Assembly: GCA_948567375.1 (NCBI GenBank)
Contig: OX419761.1
Location: forward strand, 41,082,243-41,146,242
DNA length: 64,000 nt
Source: Lunularia cruciata
Taxonomy: Eukaryota; Streptophyta; Marchantiopsida; Lunulariales; Lunulariaceae
Direction: 5' to 3'
A model generated the notes under the pieces. It was not told the DNA's origin and ran no database searches. It saw only the letters and a program-made list of their open reading frames with translations. Position numbers and translations under genes: made by a program. Shown one piece after another: positions 1 to 10,639 of this stretch. How positions within the stretch are numbered: position 1 is the first letter of the stretch; every line of letters begins with the position of its first letter.

Positions 1-110
1 TTTGGTGATATTTCTATCTGATCTATTTTGACCATCATGTATAATATCATTCAAGATGTTACTAAATCGAATTTCACATCTAGATCATATGGTTAGCTCT
101 TGGTGTTACA
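1..110 (-). repeat. Partial LTR of family A
   Basis: This stretch matches the right-hand end of the family A LTR at 7558-8282, including the run from the TTGGTGATA motif to the terminal GTTACA. It is cut by the window edge, so the rest of the element cannot be seen. A solo LTR of the same family lies in the opposite orientation from 283. Confidence 0.8.
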
Positions 111-282
111 ATCTCGTACGAGAGCTAGTTCACTATTGGAACTCCTCACAATGCAACTTCTTGCATCTTCTCTATTTCTTTCTCTACTAGCTTGAGCTTT
201 GCCTTTGTTGCATACTCATTTATATGCATCTTCTTTGCTAACTTGGTGTAATCTTTAATATCTCGCACACTCTTAAAATAAA
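111..282. other. Unassigned spacer between two family A LTR copies
   Basis: An AT-rich stretch with no recognisable gene. It lies between an LTR end (110) and a solo LTR (283). It may be the older sequence into which both LTRs inserted. Confidence 0.4.
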
Positions 283-1019
283 TGTAATACCAAGAGTTAG
301 CAATATGATCTATATGTGAAATTTGGTTTGGTAATATCTAGAATAATGTTATACATGATGGTCAAAATAGATCAAATAGAAGTATCACCAAAAGAGTACT
401 TTTACTAATAGGGAAAAAACCAAAATAGACTTGAAAACCTTAGAACCAATAGCTAGACATATGATTTAAAGGTGAGAATTGGTTTGGTAACATTTGGATG
501 GATGTTAGACATGATGGAATAAACAGATCAAAAAGAGGTATCACCAAAAGGGACTTCTACTAATAGAGTAGGAACCAAAGTATGCTTGAAATCTTTGAAG
601 GCAATTTTGGAGGCCTAAATGATGAATTAGGCCTCAAAAATGTAAAGATTCCCCCCCATCCAATGGAGGAAAGGCTGACCTGCCCTCCCCCTTGCTTTGT
701 GTCATCAAGAGCTTTCCAATGGTACCTCCCTCACCCACATGATTCTGACACAAGAAGATTCTCTAAAAGATTCCCTCCGGTCAAAGCTTGTTTGACCAAC
801 CAGATAGGACCAGGACAGACATGTCACCCATCCAAGTAAGTAATCCAAGGGTGGAGCTTGCTGACATGTCACCTATCTATGTAACTAATCCTATGGTGGA
901 GCTTCCTTGGAGGAGATCCTCTTTGTCTATATAATAAAGAGAAGGTGCTCCTTTGGAGCATCGGATGATTGAGTGTGAAATTTGTGTTTTCTTTCTTCTC
1001 TTGTCCTTGGAGTATTACA
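283..1019 (+). mobile_element. Solo LTR, family A Ty3/gypsy
   Basis: The segment begins TGTAATACC and ends GTATTACA, the inverted termini of family A LTRs. It aligns along its length with the LTRs of the element at 1710-8282 in reverse orientation. The flanks are ataaa (278-282) and ataag (1020-1024), a near-perfect 5-bp target duplication, and no primer-binding site follows. This is the usual outcome of recombination between the two LTRs of one element. A TATA/polyadenylation-like motif (tatataataaa) lies at 928-938. Confidence 0.8.
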
Positions 1020-1709
1020 ATAAGAAAGAAGTAGCATTTGGAAATAACTCAGCAAATTTTTAAAAGTATCCTTCAAGAATGCAATTCCATTGAATAATGC
1101 AATGTTCCAATATTGACAAAAATGTGGTATATTGATAAGAAACAAGTTGTTCCTACAAGGATACATGTCGGAAATGGCTAGACTTGAAGAAAAGTATCAT
1201 TATTTTTATTGTTACATGTTTAACCTCTTGTGCAAGAACCACTCCCAAAAGAGGTTAATGCTACCACAAAGGCACACTATGGCAAATAGAAAAGAAAAGA
1301 TCATTATTGTGTACCAAAAAGAACTCACCTCAAAGAACTCACCTCAAAAGCCATGCCACACCTTAAAATGAGGAACCCAAGAACAAACACAAGTGGCCAA
1401 TTAACCGCCAAGTGACATGCAAGAAGGCATGTGGACACCAAGTGACAAGCAGCAGGAAAGTCCAAGTATGAGAAACCAACAAAATAGAAATCTAATTCAA
1501 GAAGACCAAAACCTTCAACAAGTCATATATTCTTATCTAGATCTTTGTTTGTAATGATTTTGGTGTCTATAGAAAGCTCTTGAGAAGAAATTTCCAACAA
1601 GATGAAGCCCTTTGAGTTTAGATGAGTATTGATAGAGAAATCAGATTTGACATGAATTGAGAGGTTCTTTGAGGAATGCACTATATGATCCAATTGCAAA
1701 ACTCCTATG
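1020..1709. other. AT-rich non-genic stretch, older repeat
   Basis: I recognise no gene here. Positions about 1490-1660 resemble 8297-8450 on the other side of element A1, sharing ATTTTGGTGT, a TATAGA stretch and TTCCAACAAGAT in the same order. The stretch is therefore part of the repeat that A1 entered, possibly a terminal region of family C. Confidence 0.5.
1705..1709. repeat. Target-site duplication of A1, left copy
   Basis: The five bases ctatg lie just outside the left LTR and recur exactly at 8283-8287 just outside the right LTR. Confidence 0.9.
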
Positions 1710-2445
1710 TGTAATACTCAAAGGACAAGAGAAGAGAGAAAACACAGATTACACACTCAAACATGTAATGCCCCAAAGGAGCACCTTCTCTTTATTACAT
1801 AGACAAAGAAGATCTTCTCCAAGGAAGCTCCACCATAGGATTAGGCACACAAATAGGTGACGTGTTAGCAAGCTCCACCCTTGGATTACTTACTTGGATG
1901 GGTGACATGTCTGGTCTAGGTCCTATTTGGTTGGTCAAACAAGCTTTGACTGGAGGGAATCTTTTAGGGAATCTTCTTATAGGAATCTCATAATCACGTG
2001 AGTAAGATACCATTGGAAAGCTCTCGACAAGACAAAGCAAGGGGAGGGATGGCCAACCTTTCATTTGTAAGGGGGGAGGGAATCTGCACATTTTTGAGGC
2101 CTAATTCATCCGTTTAGGCCTTTGAAATTGCCTTCAAAGATTTCAAGCATCTTTTGGTTCCTACTCTATTAGTAGAAGTCCCCTTTTGGTGATAACTCTT
2201 TCTGATATGTTTAGTCCATCATGTGTTACATCCTTCCAGATGTTACCAAACCAATTCTCACCTTTAAATTGTATGTTTAGCTATTGGTTCTATTTTGGTC
2301 TATTTTGGTTTCTGCCCTATTAGTAGAAGTACTCTATTGGTGATACTTCTATCTAATCTATTTTGCCCATCATGTATAAAATCGTTCTAGATGCTACCAA
2401 ACCAAATTTCACATCTAGATCATATGGCTAGCTCTTGGTATTATA
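1710..2445 (-). repeat. A1 3' LTR
   Basis: It begins TGTAATACTC on the plus strand and aligns throughout with the LTR at 7558-8282. The inner end has drifted from GTATTACA. It carries the conserved palindrome around 2096-2121. Confidence 0.9.
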
Positions 2446-2460
2446 GACCTCCATCCTTTT
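2446..2460 (-). other. A1 polypurine tract
   Basis: Read on the minus strand this is the purine-rich run aaaaggatggaggtc, directly next to the 3' LTR. That is where plus-strand DNA synthesis is primed in LTR retrotransposons. Confidence 0.7.
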
Positions 2461-2465
2461 AAGAC

Positions 2466-2917
2466 GCAATGTCCTCGTTGTGCAATTGTTGCTGAAATGC
2501 TTGCACCAACACCGGTGCATGTGTCAAATTGGCAACGGGCTCCTAGGTTGCTTCATAGAGAAGGTAACCTTTCCATTGTACTAGATAGTCCACCCGCGGA
2601 CGGTGAGTACCATGCATGTGTTTTTGGAGAATCCGCTCCACTTCATATTCCTCTCCACCATCAATGAGTGTTGGACAAGGTCAAATGTCTTGTGTAGAGT
2701 GACCCTGGCGTGATCAAGGAGCATATATGCATAGTAGGGAGACATGGAACACTGGATGGATCTTTATGTGTGGTGGTAGCTCAAGGTGATAGGCCACAAC
2801 GCCGACATGATGAAGAATTAAGAAAGGCCCAATAAAATGAGGTCTAAGCTTATGAGGTCCAACTGATGTGAGGTTGGTTGTTAATAGCCACACTTGATCC
2901 CCAACATTGAACTCCAT
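2466..2917 (-). pseudogene. A1 integrase C-terminus and chromodomain-like tail
   Basis: Minus-strand translation gives the chromovirus GPY/F-type module: FNVGDQVWLLTTNL, then KLRPHFIGPF, VAYHLELPP and HPVFHVSLL. A tail containing YLVQWKGYLLYEAT follows, which fits a chromodomain (LVKWKGY type). In the chromovirus family this tail steers integration toward particular chromatin. The part is fossil. Confidence 0.75.
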
Positions 2918-2950
2918 GTGCCTACAGTGTGCATCAACATACTGCTTCTG

Positions 2951-3670
2951 TCAATTTTGTGCAATCTGTAATTTGTGCTTGGCGCTCTCCACACTTTGTT
3001 GGATTCTAGAAACAAATGTGTTGATTGCATCGACCTTGGTAGCCACTGGATGGATCTTCATCAAGCTAGAAGGTGTGAAGGGATGCTCACCATACATGAG
3101 GAAGAATGGAGTGACCTGGGTGGATGCATTCACTAAATTGTTGTAAGTGAATTCCACCAACGAGAATAGGATGTCCCACCTCTCTTGCTCTTCTACGGTG
3201 AAGCCATGTAACATGTCTTCAATCGTGCAATTAGCCTACTCTGTTTGGCCATCTGTTTGTGGGTGGTAAGCTGTGGACATGGCCAATTTGGTTTTGAAGA
3301 AACCGAAGAGTGTTCACTTAAACAAACTGGTGAATTGGGTGCCTCTATCGGTGATGAGTACTTTAGACAAGCCATGGTGAGAAAAGACTGCATCTAAGTA
3401 TAATTGAGCTAGTTGTGGAGCGGTCACATCCTTGGTGGTAGGGCGTGCATGAATCATTTTGCTGAGCTGGTCCACAAAGACCACAATGGAGTCAAACCTT
3501 GAGGTGGTCTTGGGTAATTCACAGACGAGATCCATACTCACTTGTTCCTAACGGTTGGTAGGAGTAGGGAGAGGTTGAAGGAGCCATGTAGGAGCTTGAT
3601 TAGTAGATTTGTTCTCTTGACAAAGTAGGCAGTTGCACACGTAGTCAATCACATCGTTTCTCATCTTGGG
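2951..3670 (-). pseudogene. A1 integrase core fossil
   Basis: The minus-strand reading contains CNCLLCQENK, the cysteine half of the HHCC zinc-binding domain. SMDLVCELPKT, VVFVDQLSKMIHA and FSHHGLSKVLITDRGTQF follow, matching the DDE integrase core of Ty3/gypsy elements. The pieces lie in the expected order upstream of the chromodomain part. Confidence 0.85.
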
Positions 3671-3849
3671 CCAATAGTAATGGCGTTTAACTACATCCAA
3701 GGTCTTGTCCACTTCGACATGACTTGCAATGGCCGAATCATGACATTCCGCTAGAATAGTGGTGCGTAATTGTGGGACATTTGGGATCCATAATCTACCA
3801 TCACTAAAGGTGAGTCCTTGGGTGCTAATGACACATTTGGATAATTGTG

Positions 3850-5123
3850 CTTCTACAATCTATGGATCAATTTTTGTAGCAGCCAGAATCTCTGGCTAGA
3901 ATTCAGGGTTAATCTTAACCTCTACCACCAAGTTGTTTGCCATTGGCATGCAGGTGAATGCATCTGCAAGTTGCTTCTTACCTTCCACGTAGGTGATTGT
4001 CATGTTGAAGTGTTGTTACCACTCTGCCTACCAAATTTGGCGATGAGATAGATCACTCTGCGTCTCGAGGTAGACTAGAGGTTTGTGGTCTATCTCTACT
4101 ACAAACACCTTCTTGCCCTGATAGTGCTTCCAATGCTTGGTTGCCAGAATGATGGCCAGCTCTTCTTGTTCTATGGTGTGGTAGTTGCGCTCTACCGGTA
4201 ACAACTTTCAAGAGAAATAGGCAATTGGATGCCATCCGTCATGCTACGCTTGATGCATCTATAGCCAACTTGATTGGACGTTTTGAGTCATACCACTTCA
4301 AGATTGGTACATGTAGCAAGGCGGCTTTCAATTCTTTAAAGGCCAACTCTTGTGCAATTCCCCATGTCCACTTCTATCTCTTGCCAAGTAGTGCCATTAA
4401 AGGCTATGCAACCTTGGAGAAGTCCTTGACAAATCTACAATAGAATCCCGTCAATCCCAAGAAGCTCTTGAGTTGAGTTTGATCTTCAAAGGCACTCCAT
4501 TTTTGAATGACCTCTATTTTATCCATCAATACTTGAATGCTCTCTGCACTTACTCTATGCCCCAAGTAGTCTACTTCAGATTTTCCAAACTCACACTTTG
4601 AGATTTTGGCATACAATTGATTCTATCTTAGAATCTGGAGTACCTCTCGTAGATGTTGTTTGTGTTCCGTCATTGTGCTACTATATACTAAGATATCGTC
4701 CAAGAAGATGATAATAGACTTATCCAAGTATGGACAAGATATGTCATTCATTAGACTCATGAAAGTGGCAGGTGCATTGGTGAGGCCAAAAGGCATCAAA
4801 AGATACTCAAAGTGGCCATACTTGGTTTGAAAGGCAATTTTGTACACATCCTCCTCTGCAATTTGGATTTGATTGTAACCGCTCCGCAAGTCCAATTTGG
4901 TGAAGTATCTTGCTCCATGGAGTTGATCAAATAGGTCATCCATGCAAGGTAAGGGGTATTTGTTCTTCACTATTTGCTGATTGAGATCCCGATAGTCAAT
5001 GCACATGCGCATTGTACCATCCTTCTTCTTCACAAACAAGACAAGGACCCCATATAGTGATACGCTAGGTTGGATGAACCCTTTCTGCAGCATCTTCTCA
5101 ATTTGAGTCTTACACTCCTCCAA
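3850..5123 (-). pseudogene. A1 reverse transcriptase and RNase H fossil
   Basis: The best part at 4623-5123 shows [57 protein letters not shown] and the catalytic FLDDILVYS motif. SAESIQVLMDKIEVIQKW and SFLGLTGFYCRFVKDFS continue at 4404-4616, the thumb/connection region. RNase H-like sequence follows to about 3850. It copies RNA into DNA in the particle. Ty3/gypsy assignment is secure; the element as a whole is broken. Confidence 0.9.
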
Positions 5124-5216
5124 CTCTTGAGGTGATAGGCAATATGGGGCCTTACAAGGAGGTGTCTTCCCCGGGAGTGTCTCAATTTTATGATCTACTC
5201 AACTTTTTGGTGGTAA

Positions 5217-5780
5217 TCATGAGGGTAGATCATCGGAAACAACATCTTGAAACTCATCTACCACATCCTTCAATTTATCAAGAATTTTTTCATCAAGTTG
5301 TGCACTCTGGACTTCTCTTATTAGACCCATGAAACATCTATTGGTCTTACAGACAATTGCCGTCCTTATGACATGTAGGGGCAGTTTCTGCCTGTGTGAT
5401 TTTTCTTTAACCCCAATGATTAACCATTGGTGGGTTCTCACTACTTTCTTCCTCCAATCTACCATAAGGTTGTAATGCTCCATCCATGGCATGCCTAATA
5501 TTGCATCATAATGAGCTTATTATATCACTCGCCACTCAATTGCTTCCTGATATTCTCCTCCAGGGAGTGTTACCTGTCTAGGTAATGATTCAATCCTCTT
5601 TGTTTGCCCATTAGATAACTTTACTTCTTCACTCCTATCTTTCTCTAGATCCATTCCCAATCTTATTGCAACAGAGCAAGACAAGAAATTCTCTGTTGCT
5701 CCTGGATCTATTAATGTCTCATTTGATTACCTTCTAGGATTCCATTCACGACAATCAATTGTGAGGTTGCCTTTTGGGAT
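5217..5780 (-). pseudogene. A1 aspartic protease region
   Basis: A minus-strand LIDPGATENFLSCS motif near 5690-5720 matches the LIDSGAT active-site loop of retrotransposon aspartic proteases. The conserved linker to the reverse transcriptase lies downstream (MPWMEHYNLMVDW, with KLKDVVDEFQDV at about 5240). Confidence 0.7.
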
Positions 5781-5899
5781 CTTTGCGCATTAGTCTTCTT
5801 CCTTCCCTCACTTCTCTACTTCCTTATTGAGCTAGTAAGTCAACAAGGTACATTTACTGGCAATCTTTGTTTCTTGAAGTGATTTCCACCTCCTCTTCT

Positions 5900-7430
5900 T
5901 CAATGTGCCTCTCCATGTTGTTCAAAGATCACCAGTATGAAGGCCAAGGGCCTCTTGGGAAATGAGTGCAACATTTGGTAGAGATGTGCCCAATACGGCC
6001 ACAATTGTAACAACGGCGTTGTTCTTCTCAAGTTCCTTCTCCTTGTGGGACTCTATCTCTTTTTTCTTCTACCCGTCTATGCTCCTCTTGAAGCGGTCTT
6101 GCTCCTCGATCTTGGAATCAAAGGTTGTCCAATTCCAACGGTACCGGTCCACCCGTGTAAATAACTTTGGTCTGCACAATAATGTTGAGGTGGAACTACT
6201 CCTTCACCTCCACCTAATGCTCCTACTATTCGCCTCCTGCTTTACGCCAAGCAATGGCTTCAAATACCATGCAAGGATTTTGCACCATAACTTCTTGGCA
6301 AATCCGCTCCTTCAACCCTTGTTTGAAATTGTCGAGAGCCTCTGCTGAACTCATGTTGGTTATTATGACTTGTAGATCCAGAAATACCTCCACATACTCT
6401 TGTATATTGTTCTTTTGTCTCAATCCTCATAGTTGGGTTTGAGCCATCTGCACCAAATCCACCGATAGGAAATTCTTTAGCAATCCTTCTTGCATTGCCG
6501 TCCATGTGACCTCCCTTCTCTCTGTCAACATGGATTTTTCTCAAGCATCATACCATGTGAGTGCTTTATTGGTCAAGTACCCACATGCAAACACACCTGC
6601 AGCATGCTCTATGATCTCTGTTGAGAATAATCAGAAATATCGATTCATTCTTGAGATCCAATTTTCCACTACTCCCATTGTACGCTGCCTCTTGTAAGGC
6701 TTGATGTTGCAGGTCTTCTTCATCCAGAGTAGCAGTGTGGCTTCATTGTTGATAGGGTTTGTAGGCACGGGTGCCTCTCCAAGTCCTTAAGTTGCACGTA
6801 TTGGGTTTTGAGATGGCTCTTCTTCTTGCATGGCTTGATCGTTCCTGAGGATCTGCACTTGACTTTGTAATGTTTCCATGGTCATCTTAATCTCTCAAAA
6901 TTCATTCAACATCCCTTGCATTCCTTGCCGCAGCTCTTGCAATTGCGGATCCATGGTTCCTACAACACTCAATTGCTAATGTCTACTTCAATACATAGTC
7001 AATATGATCACTTTGGAAGGCGCACAAACTATCAGAACTACCATTGGGACCTCAGAAGCTATCACTTGTTGATAATACTCCTCACCAAAATTCCTAACCA
7101 TAAAATCTCTAAACATCACTTTCGGTCTCACTACATAACGGATTTCTACTTGAGTGTTGAAAGAGAGAGGATTTGGGACATTCATATCCATATTATCATA
7201 ATAGAATGTAGATTGTCAAATCCAACTCTCTGTCATATATCACCATTGGTAGAATCACATGGTTTGGTGAGTTCATCACCCTATCTATGAATTCTGCACC
7301 AAAGTGATAAACTAACAATACCCTCATCTGCTCACGCTGGATGTACATAACCTTGATGTGGAATGGATTTGAGAATGGAAATCTAGGTGCGGGAAATTGT
7401 CTTCTTGGTGCATCCATCCCATCCGCTCTC
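5900..7430 (-). pseudogene. A1 gag fossil with CCHC zinc knuckle
   Basis: The minus strand encodes gag-like sequence at 6226-6544 (QKNNIQEYVEVFLDLQ, ALDNFKQGLKERICQEV) and an N-terminal part at 6988-7417. A zinc knuckle, CYNCGRIGHISTKC, is readable at 5971-6012. Gag forms the particle shell and the knuckle binds RNA. Confidence 0.8.
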
Positions 7431-7544
7431 TAAAGTCCTTCCTAAGTCTAGCAATTACTCTATGTTCTCCACCTCAAATTAATCAGTTTCAGTAGTTTGT
7501 GCTCTTCCAAGAGAGGTGATCCACTCTCTTGGACTAAAACACTC

Positions 7545-7556
7545 GCTCTGATACCA
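7545..7556 (-). other. A1 primer-binding site
   Basis: On the minus strand this reads TGGTATCAGAGC, the classic plant LTR-element site complementary to the 3' end of initiator-methionine tRNA. One base separates it from the LTR. Confidence 0.9.
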
Positions 7557-7557
7557 T

Positions 7558-8282
7558 TGTAATACTCTAAGGACAAGAGAAGAGAGAAACACAAATTATA
7601 CACTCAAACATTCAATGCCCCAAAGGAGCACCTTCTCTTTATTATATAGACAAAGAAGATCTCCTCCAAGGAAGCTCCAACATAGGATTAGGCACACAGA
7701 TAGGTGATGTGTCAACAAGCTCCACCCTTAGATTACTTACTTGGATGGGTGACATGTCTGGTCTAGGTCCTATCTGGTTGGTCAAACAAGCTTTGATCGG
7801 AGAGAATCTTGTAGGAATCTCAGAATCACGTAAGGTACCATTGGAAAGCTCTTGATGAGACAAAGCAGGGAAGAGGGAAGGCCAACCTTTCCTTCATTTG
7901 GGGGGGGGGGGGAACCTACACATTTTTGAGGCCTAATTCATCCATTCAGGCCTCCAAAATTGCCTTCAAAGATTTCAGGCATCTTTCAATTCCTACTCTA
8001 TTAGTAGAAGTCCCCTTTTGGTGATACCTCTTTCTGATCTGTTTAATTCATCATATGTTACATCCTTCCAGATGTTACCAAACCAATTCTCACCTTTAAA
8101 TCATATATTTAGCTATTAGTTCTAAGGTTCTCAAGTCTATTTTGGTTTTTGCCCTATTAGTAGAAGTACTCTTTTGGTGATACTTCTATCTAATCTATTT
8201 TGCACATCATGTATAACATCATTCTAGATGTTACCAAACCAAATTTCACATCTAGATCATATGGCTAGCTCTTGGTATTACA
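7558..8282 (-). repeat. A1 5' LTR
   Basis: A 725-bp LTR with TGTAATAC and GTATTACA termini, next to the primer-binding site. It contains a 13-base G run at 7900-7912 and the palindrome near 7929-7954 shared by family A LTRs. The target duplication ctatg follows at 8283-8287. Confidence 0.92.
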
Positions 8283-8559
8283 CTATGGGTACCAATTCCA
8301 AGAAGATTAAAACTTCAAGTGTCATTAATTCTTTTGACATTTTCTTGCCACAATTTTGGTGTATATAGATAGCCCTTAAGAAGTCACTTCCAACAAGATA
8401 TAACACACCCCATTTGATCTAGTAATCATAGAGAAAACTACCATGACATTCATTTCCTCTACCTTAGCCAATAGATCAGCCTGTAGTTCAACCTTAACAC
8501 AACACATATTTTAGAACTTGAGAAAATTTATATTGAAATATATTTGAAGTTGTATTTTA

Positions 8560-8840
8560 ATTAGTGAGTAGTCTACTTTGTGACATCCACCCCCTTATGA
8601 CTTACACATTTCAAAGGTGTGCAACTAAGGTTCCAAGTTGAAGTGGATTGCATCACTCTTGATCTCCATCACATTGATCTTCAATAGCCTTGGGATTACC
8701 TTCATCTTCATCCGGATTTGTTTCCTCCATTTCGTCTCTTGGAACTTGAAAATCTGAAAAATACCATTTACTTCCTTCTTCCTAACAATTTCAATCTTTT
8801 ACAATCAATTGTTGCTCTAAGCATTGTCCTCTACAATTCC
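8560..8840. other. Non-coding tail of C1
   Basis: No coding part is seen. By position it would be the 3' untranslated or LTR region of C1. A resemblance to 1490-1660 lies just left of it (8297-8450). Confidence 0.35.
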
Positions 8841-8841
8841 C

Positions 8842-9900
8842 TCAATTGATCAATGCCATTGTCAACAATCCAAAAACTAACATAAAGCCCAAACCAAATT
8901 CTATAAATTTTTTAAACTGTGCTATGTTGGTTGTCAAGAATACTAAAATAACTAAGACCCAATTATCTTCCTTCAAAGGAGTTGGCCTTAATCTATGGGT
9001 TTTGTCAAACCTTGCCTTATTCCTCATTTTGGCAACACATAATCATTGCAAAGCTCTTTTAACATCCTTTAACTTGTATGATAGTTGCCTTATCCTAAGA
9101 GCTAGTAAATCATCAATGGATATTTCATATTCCCAAGGAATTACACTCCATGTTGGTATTATTTCCTCAATTGGCATAATAAGTTTTTGTGCATGCATCA
9201 ATTCATACAACATGTAACATAGCACTGAATTTTGTGTAGTTCTATCAACCCACAAAGAAAAGGGTAGTAATTTTTTGCCATTGATGCATCCTCTCATCAC
9301 AAGATTTAACCAAAAATTTCTTTATAGGTGAATGAGCCCTCTCTATCTTTCCAATTCCCTCTCAATTGTAAGCAATAATTAAAGATAAATGCACCCCAAT
9401 CCTTTGGAAAAATTCCTTGGCCTTTGTAGCATCCAGCTCACATCTATCTATAGCAACATTCCCCATACATCCATATTAGTAAATAATCTCCTCCAAAATG
9501 AATTGGAAAACAACTTTTGTGCTCTTGGTAGTTAAATCCCTCCCTTCTACCTAATTTGTAAGATCCACTCAAGCAAATCAAGTACCTTCTTTTCCAAAAT
9601 CCCTAAGACATCACAACAATATCTATTAGTGTGATGCACTTATAGTGCATGGCCAATGGATATGTGGGGCAAAGTCTTTGCCTATACATGATAGTGGAAT
9701 AGTATTAATAAGTTTCCCAAGTACTACATCTTGATGCACTCCTTTCCACCAATACTTTTCTTTCAATCTAGGAAATGTAGCCCATACACCTCAATGCCCT
9801 ACCCAAAGGCAATGATGATATTCTTGGATCAATTGAGTCTTTCTTTCAAGACTGCAAACAACTCTCTAAGAGATTTGACCAAAAACCTTTGGATGCTTCC
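8842..9900 (-). pseudogene. C1 integrase fossil, C-terminal half
   Basis: The minus strand gives KKLLPFSLWVDRTT, YMLYELMHAQKLIMPIE and WEYEISIDDLLALRIRQL, then ARFDKTHRLRPTPLKEDNWVLV. This matches the distal integrase of Ty3/gypsy elements (LPFALWADRTT, ARKDRFDKRHRLRP). Plus-strand frames here are shadows. Confidence 0.8.
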
Positions 9901-9948
9901 ACAAAAAACCATATCTTAAAAAATAGTTATTTGCCTTCTTTTTGATCT

Positions 9949-10626
9949 ATGAGCCACCTTGTCTCTCACTCAAGATGAACCTCTAATGGATATTATGGTA
10001 GCACACCATGGACTAAGAAGGCAAAGAACCCCAACTCCATCATACTCCTCCAAGGCTAACACTCCAAGACTCAAGACATTGCTCACTAGAGAACTCAATG
10101 AGAGAGAGATAGTTACAAATGAAAGGATGATGAGTACCTCATCACCCCTAGTTTATATACTTGTGAAATAGTTACGCACCAAAGTTACTAATTATTAGAG
10201 TAACTCAAGTTACTAGGCTAAAAGTCAAATAAAGTCAAAAAGCTAAAGGAATATCTATACTCATGGGAATTTTCTCCTAAGCATATGATCTTATCTTGAT
10301 CCAACCACTAAGTCAAGGTTTCTTCACATGTGCTATCCTTGGACTATAGAAAAATCTGAAACAAAAAGGCTTGTGGGTCCAAGAATCCTCAAATCCAAAC
10401 ACATAAGAATAATACCAAGTCAATACATTAGAATCAAAAATAGTGGTGCTCATCTTTTCCACTTCTTCTAAAGTAAGGTCTTCTCTATCTTAGCTATGAC
10501 TAACTTAAGCTAATCATAACTAATGTAGAACCATCCTTTATCTCTATATAAATAATACCTTTCATTTACTTATAATACCAAACTAAATATCACAATCACT
10601 AAATACATGCACAAATAGGTGTTACA
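9949..10626 (-). mobile_element. S1: LTR-like repeat inserted in C1
   Basis: On the minus strand it starts TGTAACACC and ends GGCTCAT, and it is flanked by perfect 5-bp repeats gatct (9944-9948 and 10627-10631). It matches 25591-26297 and 31194-31873. There is no long ORF, and an internal TATA-like site fits a solo LTR or short non-autonomous LTR element. Confidence 0.75.
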
Positions 10627-10639
10627 GATCTCTTCAAAG

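Larger units (their letters stand above)
1710..8282 (-). mobile_element. A1: Ty3/gypsy chromovirus-like retrotransposon with both LTRs
   Basis: This is a 6.6 kb element on the minus strand with two LTRs, a perfect 5-bp target duplication (ctatg), a primer-binding site matching initiator-methionine tRNA, a polypurine tract, and the Ty3 gene order gag, protease, reverse transcriptase, RNase H, integrase, chromodomain-like tail. The two LTRs agree at roughly nine of ten positions by eye, so it is old but not ancient. The coding part carries several breaks and the element is a fossil. It is the best-preserved family A member in the window. Confidence 0.93.

Noticed and set aside
8846-9217. 123-codon plus-strand frame
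   Set aside because: It is the antisense of the C1 integrase fossil, which has recognisable motifs on the minus strand.
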